DNA from: Oreocharis arfaki
Taxonomy: Eukaryota > Chordata > Aves > Passeriformes > Paramythiidae
Direction of reading: 5' to 3'
Length of the DNA stretch: 64,000 nt
Assembly (NCBI GenBank): GCA_013398015.1
Contig: VZRR01002171.1
Span: forward strand, 558,001 to 622,000
Made by a program: the position numbers and the translations under genes. Under the pieces are notes generated by a model. The model had not been told where the DNA came from. It did no database searches and saw nothing but the letters and a program-made list of their open reading frames with translations. Positions within the stretch are counted from its first letter, which is position 1; every line of letters starts with the position of its first letter. This document shows positions 25,401-40,400 of this stretch, one piece after another.

Positions 25401-28400
25401 TTCCCCCTGGCTACGTAGCTAAATACGAACTGGTGTCAGCTGCCATACAAACAAAAATGTAACAGCCTCCTTTCACAGAGGTCATCTTAAATCCACTTTG
25501 GTCACAGTCACACTCCACATCTGTTTTAGTGAGATGCAGCTTCTTAAGGTGGCATTTGGACTTCATAAGCACACAAACAACTGAGCTATAAATTGCTACT
25601 GCTGGAGTTATTTTGGATAAGTGTATACTGTTTCATATTTATAATGGCGAAGCTTCATAATATTCACAGTGAATATATAACACAGATCAGTTCAACAAGC
25701 ATGAAATTGTATGTTGTCAACTTGTCATATAAATAGAGCCATATTCTAGCTTACGATAATGTTGAACTAAATATTTTCTCCCTGGAACTGCAGAGAGGGT
25801 CACGAAAATGTGGGACAGTAGCTCTGTCTTTTGTTCGAAAAATACTCCCAGACTCATTGCTAGTGGGAAGTAAATATTTCTTGTAAGATTCTTCTGGTTT
25901 TTTAATTCCCCATTGGCTTACTGACAGCAACAGAAAGTTTACCTTTCTTAGACAAATGCTAATTGGTTAAATTAAATTTATTTCTGCTAATGGCTTTATT
26001 TCTAGTATAACCATTTTTCTTTTTTTTCATTGTTACTATTTTTGCACAGTGCATCATTGCTAATTGCTACTAAACACTCCATCTTAACCCCAGCATGCTC
26101 TTTCCCTGCTGCCCCATCCCACTTAACATTAACTCTGGCCCATGCCATCACAAAAGGATAAAATTACCACAAGGCTTCATTTAGGAATTCTTTTTTCCTT
26201 AGAGCCGCTAACCTATTGTGCATGTGTAGGTCAGGATGAGGAAATTGCACAATGCATATTTGTTGCAGGGAGAAAGTTTTGGTATTGAATCATGTTGAAC
26301 TGTTTTTTCCCTGTGAACAGAGAAAAAATACAGAGAAGAGTGTGTATATGTCTGTGAAAACTTACCTACTTGTAGCTCTTGTACTACTGTGGTTAATCCT
26401 CAGATGCACTGGAAATTTGCAGCCTTTCTGGAGGAGTGCCCCCTGCCAGCTTTATAGGCCTCTTTTTCTCCAGTGTCTGATTTTTATTTTGGTAGCTTTG
26501 TGCAGGTGCATACAGGATCCTAATGCCATTGCAAGTGATGGGCTGCAGCCTTGGCAGGCGTGGAGCTCTGACTGCATGTGCAGGCACACTCAGCCGTGGA
26601 GGCTGGCTTCAGGTCTCGGTGGAAATCATCCCCTTTGCAATGCATAGCTGGTTGCTTTGGCTGAATTTTCCGTTCTGACACAAAGGAGCAACAGTCTTGT
26701 TTCGTAATGATTGAGAAATTAATTAGCACTTTGTGGCAGTGATAAGTCTGAAGGACCATGATTGGAGTTTGCTTTTTACCACATGCAGTAATCACTGGGT
26801 TTTGTTTATGAAAGCACAAACCCAAAACCAATTGAGATTTTGGTGTTGTCATGAAGCGTGAGCTGTGTGATGCACTAGAATAATACTTCCATTTCCTCAC
26901 ACACATCTGTGCTTTTGTGCTTTACTGTGAGTAACACAATGGGGTGCTGGTCCGTAATGGCTTCTTCCAATCACTAAGACAATAATCAGAAGAACAGAGT
27001 ATTTTCTGTGAGGAGCCACAGTGGCAGCCTCAGGCAAGTGTTGTTCGATTGTTGATTTATGATAGGTTTGAGTTGCCTGAACTGCTCGCAGCCATCCAGC
27101 TTATCACGTAAAGTTTAGGAGGATCATCCCTTCCCAGCACGTTACAGAGTTGGAGGTGTCACATGGGCAGGGAGAATTTCCTGCATCTCTACACTTCTGC
27201 CTGCTGCCGTAGCTGCTCCTTGGAGGCTCAGTGATAGTAAATCTTTATCAGGATTTGGAGGGGCGGGCCATCAAACGGTGTGAGGGGCTGCAGATCTCTC
27301 CTACAGGAGATACACTTGAGTGAAAATAGAGAAATTGGGTAGAAAAGTTTGTCACCTATTGTCGAGGAGGTGGTGATAATGATTTCCTGGAGAATTGTTT
27401 TGGTCAGAAGAACTTCCACATAAGCTGCTAAAAGAAACAATGGGAATCTTTTCCTGGAATGGTATTTTCTCCTGGTGGACAAAAAATTCTTTCCGAAAGT
27501 ACTCCAAAACCTTTGCAAAAAATCCAATTGTTCTTCTCCCATGCTGCTGTATAAGCAGTGACATAATGACTCAGGAAGTGCATCAGAGACCTTAGGTAAT
27601 AAATGTTATGGAAGTGAGACATCTCACTGGGATTTTTACTTTGATGAGCATGCTGCAGGCTTGCATATTTCCACAGAGCAGTCAGTGACCAGAAGTGAAA
27701 AGCAGGTATGAGAGTTTTAGAACTCCTCTAGTATTAGGGGTTCTGGTCTTTTGCTTGTAAATATGTATCACTTGGCTAGCTAGATCTAGCATTGTTGTTC
27801 TCCACTCCGCCAGGCCTTATGTGTTGAGACGGAGTGAAGAGGATCTTTGGTCTGTTGGTGTCCACTTTGAGGGCTTCTTGGTGAGGTGTAGGCAGCCAGG
27901 TAGTGCCGGTGACAGTGTGGGTGGTAAAGGATGAAGAATGAACTTGGAGCAGGGGAGGGCTTTGCAGAATCATGGAGTGATTGAAGTGGGAAAGGACGTC
28001 AGGAGACCTTTTCGCCCAACCCAACCTGTTCAGGAAGGACTACATGGAACAAGAAGTTGAGGAAGTATTTCTGTGATCCTCTGCTGCTATTTCTTCCCTC
28101 CTTAAAATTACTTTATTAGTATTGGTAAGGAGTTTCTGATCCTATTTTGAAAATCTTAGCCCACAGTCCTAAGCAACTGTGGAATTTCCTTGAGACATGC
28201 CTGTATAAAGCTAGAAGCCTATTTTTGCCAAATCCTAGTTTTCAGAGGAAGATGCATGGCAGTCAAGAGTGTTCTCAGTCTGGCCTTGGTCTTCATGACA
28301 AATTTTCTTATAAGGAAATCTACTTCTTGGGCTAATCTTAGCTTCCACAGGTACCGAGCTTGTCCGTTTTCATGGGCTTAATGTTGGACTAGTGAAACTG

Positions 28401-31400
28401 TAAAGTTGTCAGGTTGAAATGGATGCATATGCAGTTATTTTAATACACAAAATGTAGGTGCATGCTTCCCGACTCCTGGTTGGATGTGCTCTGTTAGGCA
28501 TTTGACCCTCCAGGCATACACAAAGGAGCAAAAGGCTTTTATTTCTACTTGTCTGGGGGAAGCTTATGCATTTTTGAAATTCTTTTCCTGGTTTTGTGTT
28601 TGCTTTACTGTTTTTTCTCTCATCAGGACTAGTGTGGATTTTCTTGGCTGTATTGACTGTCCTTAAAAGCCCCACAATCATTCTTCACATAAGTATGAAG
28701 ACATCAGGCAAAACATTGGCAATTGTCACATCAACTGCATCTGGGAAAAAGCAAAAAAAAAAAGTGGATTTTTTTTTCCTTAACACCGCAGAAACATTCA
28801 TCCATTTCCAGTGAAAGGGTGTCAAAGTGCTTCTGCTTGTGTGTGATGGGAGTGTTGCCATGTCTTGCCATTTTCTTTGCTGTTGATCCCACTCTCCTAT
28901 AGGAAGGGTCAAATGCTTCTCTGAAGACCAAGCCTCCCGTTTGCAGCAGGAAATCTCTCGGGTGGAGAGGATAATGTTACAAAACAGAGGCTAACATTAT
29001 GAAACAGCTCTGCTGCCTCTGGCGCAGTCTGGAGCATCACAGACCAATAACTCCTATCATGTCACTCTTGCGGCACCTTATTATCTATGTTTTTCTGTAA
29101 ATCCGATCTGAGACTGTTATTACCAGTTTCAGGTAGGTGAACACCATCTGGGTGAAATAACCATGTACCAGTGATGGGCTGGAGGGGACTCTTGTTAGTT
29201 AATCATCCCTACCTTCCCTTTGATGAGTTAATTTGTCTGTTGAGCCATGGAGGAGCCCCCAAGAGCTCCCAAGAGCCCCTTGTTAAAATTCTGCCGACAA
29301 ATGGAAAGATAGGGATGATTTCACTCTTTTTGCTGGAGCCTGTGCTGTCTATGATATTGCTAAATCATCCATAATGCATAACTTTCTGTGCAATCTTTTT
29401 GTTACAGTTCTGGAGGCATATTACTTCTTTGTGCATTTACTTTTTAAACATTGTCGCTGGATACCTAACTCTCCTGAAAATCTCATCCCATGAATTAAGG
29501 TTAATTTCAGTGCTTCCATGTGGCCTTTTAGTAGCTGGTGTGCCAGGTTCCTTGGCTGTGATGCTGGGCCATACTCTTATTTTTTTTTTCCTTTCAGTTG
29601 CTAAAGACTTTCTTTATTTACTTGTTTTGTGATAATGCCTAAAAACTCTGTAGTAGGGGGAGAGTCTGTATGTGCTGGTGACCAGCCCATCCCAGTTTTA
29701 TGGTGTGCACTTTGAAGTCCTTGGAAGGAGCAAAGGTAGTGAAAGAAGAAAAGAGCTGGTCCTTGCGGTTTGTGAGTGAAGATAAACTCAAGTTATTTTT
29801 CCTTCTGAGGCCCGCGAGCACTGCTCTCTAACCAGACGCCTCTTCCTCCCAGGCAGCTGGAGGCAGTTACAGCCTGCTGAGCTTGCCCAGTCCAGGAAAT
29901 AAAGCTCTAACCTACAACACGAGTCAGAGCTGCAGTTGTCTCAATGTGATGTGGGAGTACCAAACCCAAGAAGAAGCTGCCTTAGGTAGTGTATGCCAAC
30001 ATGGAGACTTACTTATCTCCAAACCTGAGATGAAGAAGAAAATTAAATTAAAAAAATAAAACACCTCAACTGGACAAAAACCCACAGAGGACTAGGAAGC
30101 TAAGAGATGCTATCATTTAGAAGATGCTCTGGTCCCTTTTTAACTAGTCAGAGAGGGTGTGTTAGCTCTGATATAGTGCCCTTCAGCCAGATCAGGGCGA
30201 GCTCTTGCAAGGCCATACGTATGGCTGTGCATAGTGCTGATGGCTGCTGTGGGGGATTTATTAGCTTTCACTCAATATTGATGTTCCTCCTAGGCTCCAT
30301 TCTGAGAGAGAGCAAACCTTTCTCTCAGAGGAACACAGGGACACAGGGAGAATGATAAAGGGGTACTGGAGTAATCTGGAAGAGTGAGTTGGGATCCTAC
30401 TGGGCTATGAGCTCTGGCTAAAGATGACTGTAATGTACCAAATGGGTTCCTGCAGAGCTAGTTAGCATCTCTGAATTATGTATTCAGATCTGTTCTGGGA
30501 AGGACTGTTCGGCTATGTCCTGTACAGACACAAATGATTTCCAGGAGTCTGCACTCCTCTGCAGCTGGAATTACATCAGGGTCTCCGCATTGGTCAGCTC
30601 AAGTCCAGTATGGTCAGAGCTAATAGACCATAGGAGGCTAATTCTCCGCTGGACCATCAGCATCACTTGACAGAACTGCTCCTGGCATGTGCAGCTCTGT
30701 GAGCAGTGTCCAGATGTATTTGAACTACCTCTCTGTGGACTCCATCTGGACCCAAAAGGGCTTGTTAGGGGCGGCCCCATGATGTGCAGAGGTTTTTCTC
30801 TTTCAGGGTCTCTCAAAAGATTAGACTTGCGAAACTTTGATTTTTAGACCCAAAGCTAAAGAAGGAAAGAGACATATCCCTAAATTTAAGCCTGTAATAA
30901 TTCCTATTTCCTAAGCCATGTCTTTCAAAATGCCGGATGTATGTTCTTAAAGATATGGATGTCAGAAACTTCCTAATAAATTGCTATTGTGGGTATTGGT
31001 CTTTCCACTTGAAACATCCAGGAATGCTGCCTTCTCAAGGCTGCTATTGCAAATTGCAGCATGCACATAGCAGAAACTTCAAACAGGAGCCTTCCACTTG
31101 ATCTCCCATTATTCTCTCCTGCATGATCACTCCAGCTTACCTTCCATCACTAGAATGCTACCTAAAATGCCACAGTTTCTGTCAGCTTGGATTTTTCCTC
31201 AAACCAAATTCACAGAGATGACAAAAATCCACTCATGTGTCTTGTCCTTCCCTACACCTCTTCTGGGAGTGCAGTGACAGATACCAGTTTTATTGTGTGC
31301 CAAAGTTATTGCTCTGTTTACAGCAGATTTAAGAGTTTGCATTAGGCCACAGTGTTATCTTCCAGTTTCCCTAATTCTATCTGCTGGCAATCCCAGCTAT

Positions 31401-34400
31401 GTGGTTGGGGTGGCTGCCCCTGTCCTAAAGGAATTTGTGTCAATTTCTGCAGGGACAAATCCTCCCTTTGCTAAACCGCTTTGCCGTATTTGCTCAAACT
31501 CAAATTTTGACAAAGACGTTCTGTCCACATCCATCAGAAGAGATTGCTGTTTTCCAGATGCACTTGGAGGTAGATGTGTTGGAAGCTGCCTGTACCTGGC
31601 TGATAACTGAGACGAAGCATCTCTGTAGCACGATCCATGCCCTTTTCTAATTTGTCTTTGAATGACGAATGTGTCTTCACTGAGTCAGCAAAAGAAAAGA
31701 CCCTACAGTAGAATTCATTGCCCTTCTATCCATTTCAACAGAGTGGCTAGGTTTTCCCAATTCCTCCCCAAAATCCATCTTTAAAAGAACTCTTATAAAG
31801 ACATCCCTCAAATGTATTGTCCAGAACTCCGTTATATTCTCTAGTCATTTCCAGTTCAGACTCATGATGTGCTATTACTTCTTTGGAATCCCCTTCAACA
31901 ATGCTGGTGTATTCAAAATAAAAAAGTAAATAAATTAAAAATTTTAAATAGTTGTGAAAATCGAAGTTGTAGGGATTTGGAGAGTTAGTCTTCATCACTG
32001 TTGTCCCTAGAGAGTCAACTCTTAAAAAAGTTGAGTGTGGATGACCTCAAAAAAGAAAAGCAGATTTCCTTACAAACTAGTATAATAACATGGTTGTTTT
32101 CAATGGCAAAGAAGTTAAAATGCTCATAGACTTGGATTGAAAACCTAGAAAATATTTAAGTGTTTTAATCCATCTGAATTGTTTCTGTGCAAAGAAAATG
32201 GACTTCCTGGTGCCAAATTTGTACAGTCCAAAATTCCTGGAGCTGTCTTCCTCCTGCTGCTTAAATGCTTTGGATATGTGCTGGTGTCCTTTCTGGACTT
32301 TCAAGGTACTCAACTACTGAAGGATCAGATCCACTTCACCTGGTGTTCTCCTTCTCTGAAATCCAGTAATTGTTTTGCATCAGGGTAATTGTACCTAGAG
32401 ATATTAGCCAAACCCACTGCTTCAGACTCAGTAACTCTTGACTATCTTCCCATATTGCATTCCATGATTTGGTTAGATGATATCTTATCCCTAACCTTCT
32501 TGCTTCAGTAAACACACAATATCTAACTTGTCTTCTTCCACCTTATACACAAGGAAAATCATCAGGACTTAATCTGTTGCTGGTCTTAATGGCACAATTC
32601 CTCATCCTAATTCCAGTTCACTCTGACTGATATCCCACAAATGCCTTTCAGAATGGCATTTTATCCCTGATACTGTGCCAAAGGCACTTCCTTCTTCACT
32701 GCTGTTTGACTTTCTATGGGCTTCATCACGACCTTTGCAGCCTGTGGTAGATGACACAGTCATATTATGAAAGTCTGCAAACGAGTGCCACATCCCAGGC
32801 TGTCACTTCAGCCCCAAAGATCCCTGGCAGAAGATCCCTGATCTTGAGCTACTGCCATAGCAAGAAAGTGTAGTCTCTTCTAGCAAAGAAAAGAATGGAA
32901 AGAGTATACAGGTAAAAACAGGGCAGTAACAAAACAGCTTATTTTTTTCTTTCATTTTCTGTCTGGCAGGTGGTCACACATTGCACACACCCCATGCTCT
33001 GCCCTCCCACAGGCTCTGCTCCTTGGGACTCTTACTCAGTACAGCTGCTATCGTGGCAGCCTGACGGGGATCAACAGGGATTGCTCTTCTGATTATTTTT
33101 GATTCCAAGGGCCATTCAAAGTCTAAAGTAAAATATTTTCCTACTTAGCTTTATAGTAATTTGGGAATCTTCAAGATGAAAGCTCTGCTGAGCCCTCAGT
33201 TCACTTTCACTTTCTCCTTCTTATCTTTCCTTGGGACAAACAAGTCTGTGTGATTATCTGTACAAGTAAAGATTTACCTTAAAGGCTTTGGATCTTTACT
33301 GGTTTTTATATTCCCAAAGTAAGTTATGCAAAGAGAAGCAATATGTTTAGTGGGCCCTTTGTTTTTCTAAGACACTCGCTGAGTTGCTGTTCTATTATAG
33401 CCTCTTCCTCCTGCATTTTGGGGCATTGGTCTGGCTTTTCATGTTAAAATGGGTGGTCTCCATTCTCACTTTTGAACTCAGTCATGACCGTGTTCCTTTC
33501 CAGTGGTCCGAACTTGTCTCTTTTGCTGTAGCCCTAATGTTCTCCCTAACATCCACTACATCATAGAGGTACCCTCTGTCTTTCTGATACCGAGTTATAT
33601 CTTACACACCAGCCTTATTCAGTGTGTCTATTCACTACTGTCTCTGTGTTAACTTTCTGTGGAAAATTCCATTCTGGAATGCTAGTATTAAGTGAGCAAA
33701 TATTACAGTGATGTTTTCTGTACAAAAAAATGGCGAAGTCATCAAGTTCCATGAATGCACAAAATGAGTTTCTTCTTAGATTTAGGCTGTGACTCCAACA
33801 CTCTTGACAGCCATTTTTTCCATCTTCTTCTATCAACTAGAAGTTCAGTTGAAAGTACTTTGGTATGGGGAATGTGTGCACTGCTGTTGTTGGTGAAGTG
33901 TCCCCTGCCTGGAAGGGGGTGGTGGTGTTGCTCATTGGAACCCTGCCGTCCACCATGCCTACAGCCTACAGGCACTCTGGCCTGGAGAGGTTGACTAATC
34001 TGTGAGCATCAAATCCCCTTCTATAAAGCGAGGATTATTATCCTCCTTTCTTGGTCTTGTCTGATTGAACTGTGAGTACGTTCTGCAGATACTTTCCCTT
34101 GAGATGTGGCTGGAGATCATTCAGTGCAATAGGGGTGTTTCCTTGGGAGTGCTAGGATACTACTTAAAAATTCACATTGCAGGAGATGGATAGTAATGTT
34201 AATCATCATAATCAAGGTGGAGCGTGATTTTTGCTGCATGACAGCAGAAGGAAAGGCTGAGAAGTAGATGCCTAAAATCACTGAGTGCATACTTTCAAAG
34301 ACAGGGCTTGCTCAGCAGCCGGGTGACAACAGACATGTTGTTTATTTGACAGAGAGGCTTTGAACTTAACTCCTCACTCAAAAAGAAAACTTGCTTCCCA

Positions 34401-37400
34401 AATGAAGACATATGGAGGGTTTTAATGGCAGTTGGAAGACATGTGGCTAGGTTATGCCACTATGTGTGAGCTTATAAAGACAAGGGGTGTATATCTGGTG
34501 AGGGAATCTGTGAATTCCTCCACTATTTAAGAGTAAAAACATTGCTCACCCTGAAAAGAAAGTCAAAGAAAAATTGTGTCTGAGAGGACAGGCTCTGCCA
34601 GCTCCAAGGCAGTCGGATGTGATGTCTGCCCAGTAAGGGAAGACACTTCTGTTCAGCTGCATGGATGGCTTTTAGCTTGACCTTGCCCTATGTTTCTGTC
34701 CAGAAGCTGGCCTCACTCAAGGTGAGATTTTAAAATTCTCTTAAAAATGACTCACACTAAAGAGTTGCACTAAAACCAGGGAAGGAAAAAGTACTGGAAA
34801 ACATACTAAAATATGTTTCTGAATCAGTTTCCATTCAGTGCTCTCGTTACGGCAGTCATCTGGATACCAAGACTGGCATAGTGCTGGGGACATCATGTGG
34901 AAGGCAGTGGGCAGGAATCAGTGTGCGGAGGCCCTTGCTGCTTGAATCCTGTGATGTTCTGATCTGAGCTTGTACAGAGAGTACCCACAATGGTGTTATC
35001 TGCAGAAGTGCAAAGTTGAGGCAACAACAGCAGCAGGGGTGTTACACCGCATGACTGGTTTCTGTGGTGATGTCTTTCAGACTGGCTGTAGCACGAGTGA
35101 AATGTATGTAAGGACAGAGAACATTTGTGCTTTTCTTTGGAGTTTCTTTTTTTTTTTTTGATATCTTGTAATGGTTTTCAGTTAGGAGCAGATGAACAGG
35201 AATCCTTCTTAACAGAGCTTAAAGAGAAACTGCTTGTAGCCTAAAAAATCCACCAAAATCTCAGTTTATGTGTTTTAAAGATGAGGTGGCTTCATTAAAG
35301 ATAGTAGGGTCTTGCCGTTTTACCCCAAAGAAAACACTGCTAGCTCCACAGTTCAGCTGGCAGGGATCTGTGTCAGACTGTGGAACTTTAGTCATATGCA
35401 CAAGTCTTCTTATAGTACTAAAAATCATTTAATTTTCTTCTAAAGTCAGACAGGGAGCTAAAATTGTCTCACTCAGATACGCATTTTTGAATTTCGGAAT
35501 TAAATGTAATAAAGGAGATTTTTATTTTTATTCTCTTTTGATGAGACACGCAATGAGAGAGTGAGGATGCTGCGTTAGAATATCTTTTGATTTGCTGTTT
35601 CCTATGTGTTAAACATTTATATTTCAAAGAAGCGTTTGTACCTATACTGAGTGTTTGGCAAATCCAACAGCTCATTAGATGTTAACAATAGCAACACTGC
35701 TAAATACAAAGGATTCATAGGCAAAGTACCCCTCAGGCTGTATCTCTGAGAGAAAAAGTGGCAAATAGAATCAGAAACTAATTAAATAGTCAGCTAAAGC
35801 GAGCATAACTTTAAAAAGCTCTAAAACTACCAAAAATGGAAACATATTACAGTTATCTGCATTCACAGTGCAGAACAAGTTTGGTAGTATTTAAGATAAT
35901 TCTCTAGTGCCTTCTATTTTTAGTCCAAGGGTAAGCTTCTGTAAGAGCCTTTCAGCGTTGCATCCCTTTAACCTGGCCTAACAAGCTAAGCCAGTAAGCT
36001 GTCTGATTTCCGTCTTACAGGAGGCAAAGAGATAGCTGAAACAAACCATTTGTGGTGCAAACGCTCAGCCTATCTTGTCTTAAGAGCTTTCTTTGTATGG
36101 ATTTTTTTTTTCCAAATGTCTCAGTATTAAGCTTGCTTGTCAGAGACTAAATTTTCAGGCTTTGCTGTTCGGGAGTGATAGAAGCACAGGAATGAAAGGA
36201 AGAGTATAGACTCAGCCTAATGGAAATAAACATTTCTGCATTGCCAGTGTTGAAACCTGATCAGGGCAGTTTTAAGCTATTACTGTTGATGTGTCTGAGG
36301 AAAAAGGAATGTATTTAGTTTTTCTCAGGGAAGGAAGGGTAGACATAAAGGGCCTGATTTCCTTCTCACTTACACTTAATCTGTCCTTGTTTAACTCCGT
36401 CGGCTTTGCCAGGTGATGCTTGGTTTGTGCTGCTCTAATCCAAGGGAAGCCAAGCTGGAGTTGGCATTGTGCTCCCTGTGCCACCAGCACTTGGATTTAT
36501 GGCAATCTTTGCCATCAAAATAGGGCAAGGCCAGATGCAGTTGTAAAACACCGTGGTGCTCATTGCACTCTGGTGTTTTGGTGCTACAGGTGGGTAAGAC
36601 TTTGCAATATTGCCCACTTACAAGTGGCTAGCTCTTTTTTGCTTGAGATACCTTGTGGTGGGATGTCCTTTTCCCTACTCCCTCGTGTAGAATGAAGTAC
36701 AACCATGTTTACTTTCTTGTCTCCCTGCTTTCTCCTCCTCTCTCCTCTTCTTTCCCCTCCTTCCTCCCTAGTGGCATGTGTAATCCTCATGTACGTTTAC
36801 AAAACAGGATTTTATTGCTTCCTATACATGAGTAGTCCCACCCGCTCCTCTCAGCCAGCTGAGCAAGGCTTGGACACTTTAATCTTGGGCTGTTTCCAAT
36901 CTACAGCTCACTTCCCCTCTTTCTTCCCCCTCAATTTGGATGCTGGTAGAGCAGGGGAAGTTATCTCTATACAAAGGGAGGCCATCTTAGCCAGGAAGAT
37001 GCAGGCTTTGCCGAACCCAGTGATCTGCAGGGTCCCGTCTCTGGTTTAGTATTTAAATGGTTTCAATTTACTTATCATTCTTGGGGTTAGGCACATCCTG
37101 TCGGGTTTTGGCTGTGCATCTAGCAGCTACACAAGCTCAAATTATGTCTTGCATTAACTTCAGCCAGGATAACTTTTAAACTGAAGGTGCACTTAACACG
37201 AAAAAATAATCTCAGTGTATTTCCAGTAGAGAATGCAAGCACAGTGTGTACCACACTGTAGGCAAGATGAGCCCAAGCCGCTTTTAAACTCAGTGTCTTA
37301 GTCATTGCAATGTAGTGCTCAGCTGCAAAACTCACTTGGTAAGGAGGAAGAATTAGACTGTGCTGGCCTGTGGCTGGACTGCTGTTCTTCCTGGGACAGG

Positions 37401-40400
37401 GTGGTACAGACACACTGTGTAGGAGCTGCTGTTCTCAGCTTAATCATCAACATACACAAAGAGCAGAGGACCAGGTCTGTAGCTCGTGTAAATCTGCATA
37501 GCTCTGTTAAAACCTGTGGAGAGGCCCTAATTTGCAGCAGCTGAACATCTGGGTCTAAGTTCTTTTTCTTTTGGTTACCAGCAGGATTAAATGGAAATAC
37601 CCCAAATTATTTATTGTAGGTGCTGTGGCAGCATCTCAAAGCCCAATGGTAAAACAGGATGTCATCGTGAAAAGGATTGTGTGAACACATAACAAAAAGA
37701 CAGTCCCTATCTAAAGGAACTTATGGCCTAATTAATAATGTTATTTAGTGCATTGGTAAGTACATCTGGACTTGACTGCCTGTTCTGTGTCATTTTTAAG
37801 AGGATAAAAAAAATATGCCCAGGTTCATTTTTGCCATTTCTCCTGAAAAACGGACTAGTTAACATGAGTGCATCACTAAAAAAAAATGCAGTCTTTTACA
37901 TCGCACAGATGGAGGGCTCATGATCAGGAACATGCAGACTTTTAAAAGACTAGCAGAGAATGAGCAGTAAATTCAGTCTTGACTAAGGAGTAAATAGAGG
38001 AGAGGCAACTGCAGTGGGAACAGTAGTGTGCACCACAGTATGCGTGCGCTACATAACTCTGCCAGACTGGTTGAGGGTAAATGGACATGGTAGCCTTTAT
38101 GTAAGCTAGCAAATTAGTTTTATATTTTAGTGTCAACGATGTTTTATTATTATTATCTGTGAAGATATTAGGAAACTTAGAAACAAGCCAACAGTGGGCA
38201 TGCTCTATGGGAGACTGCAACAGATAGCTCTTCTGTGATGTTTATTTTAAATGTTTTCTGTTTTAAAATCACCTTCTCTACTTTACAATTCTATTTGCAT
38301 GCACAAAATTGGGTTAAAAGAACATTAGACGGTTAGCACTGAATGACAAATCAAAGAGATATGTAACTGAGGGTATTATCAGACATATACATATCCAAAT
38401 GTTTAACCGATGGAAAATTCAGACGCACCTCCTCATCCTGAAGAGTATTCTTGATGGTTGTAGGGGTTTACCAGGTTGCACTGTTCAATCACTGCTTTTT
38501 GAGATGAGAACTTATTTGCTTGCTGGGAGAGGCTTTCATTTTATTTTCATGGGACTGTAAAGCTGCTCTGAAAAGCCTGCCAAAATGCACCTGTGATCTG
38601 CGCTGTTAAACCCTTTTCCTGCTAGGACATTCCTTACTGTGGCATCTCCACATTCTCATTTGGTGCTTCAGTATAAAGGAGCCTTTATTGCTTTCAGCCT
38701 AGGACAGTCAGAGTGCAGGTACCTGAGGTTTATTTTACCTATCTAAACCACCACTCTAAATGGTATATGTGTCACTCAGCACGTCTGCTAGTACATACGA
38801 ACAAGGAGGACATTGAAGGACATTGCTGTGCCACCTAAAAATAACGTACAGCTGTGTAGGTAAAATATACAGAGGAAATGCATCTTTAGGCTTGTAAACA
38901 AGTTTTTGTGTTATATCTGAGTAAACTTTTTTAACCAACTCAAACCAGATAGCTGCCATCCAGTTAAATTACAGTAAAAATTGATGGGAAGCCCAGATGT
39001 ATTAATGATGTACTGATCCATTCATGCTTTAACTGTAAGGAAAACCAGTATTTTTCCTCCTGGGAGACATGACTTGTGTTTGTCATACCTGTTCAGTGGG
39101 CGTGTGTTAGGCTTGATGAAGCTAAATGCGCTGAGAAATTAAAACATCATAAAAAGCGTTTAATGAAGTTGATACTTTACAAATGCTAATTTCCTGGTCA
39201 AATTAAATTCCAATTTTCTAACAGTAAAAGCACCAGATAGAAGTGTCTTATTTTTTAGTTTAAAAAGGGATTTTTGAGTGTGTGTTTCATTTGCACAAAA
39301 ACAGTCTCCCCATAAATAAATGAAATTTTAATAATCGGTGTAAACTCTTCTCTTCTATATTGTGTATAATTTTACCTTTAAATTTGTATTTCTTTAGAGT
39401 AATAAATCTCAAGATAGAAGTAGGGATGATTACAGACATCCTGACACATCCAATGTAATTAAAACTAAAGCAAATGCAGCACTGAAATAGAGAATGAAGA
39501 AGAGCGACAAGATAATGCTTGTTGTTGGCAGAGTCCGTACTACCACTCAAGTGCAGTTTTTAGAGATATTTGTCATGATAAAGAGGACAAACAAGTTTTT
39601 ACAATAATTACATGTGTGAAATCATCACTGCAAAATATATATAGCTTTTTTTTCCTCCAGGATGTGCTATGCTGCCTTACAAAGGTATGTGAATGTTGAA
39701 AAATCTTATGTCAGTGCCTAGAGAGATTAGTGCGGGCATGGACCATAAATCAAGTAAATAAATAAATCTGAGCAAGCAGTGCTTGACTATTTGGACTGAA
39801 ATACTGCTGACACTGTCATTGAAAGCTCTGCAACAGGGAGAGTCCCAAATGTCTTCCCTACCTTATGCTGTACCGTTCCTTCTCTTTCTTCCTTCTTTCT
39901 ACAATACCCTCTTTCTACAATACGTTCTTTCTACAAGTATTAGAGCTTGTCCAAACTGGGACCCCAGGAACTTTTACTCTCTGCTCTCCTGTATATTATT
40001 TGGGTGCATAATAATAATTAAAAACCCTTGAGTTGTTGCTCAGGAGCTTACTACATGCACGAGCGACTGTCTATGTGTGGGGAAGGAAGGATGGGTAAGA
40101 GGTGCCGTTTGCTGCTCCAAGGTGGGGGAAGCTTCTGGGTGGTGAGCTCAGAGGCAGCCTGACTAATCTCTTGTTCTGTGGGCAGTGAGCTACTCATGCA
40201 GGTCAGGCTACCTGTCCTGCATCCCTTTCCCCAGATCACTCACTCCTCTGCTCACTCATGCTTCCCCAGCAGTTCTGGCAGGCAGAAACTTCACCTCCAC
40301 TCTAGCTTCTCTGGCAGTCTTGCACAGTGAAGAAAAACTCCCAGCCTTTCTTTTTATTGTGGCTCTTCACTGGGTGCTCTCTTCCCTTTGCATTTCTGCA

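Noticed and set aside
26520..26906. 128-codon minus-strand ORF in intron 2, overlapping a 131-codon plus-strand ORF
   Set aside because: Both resemble no family and overlap on opposite strands; consistent with chance open frames.
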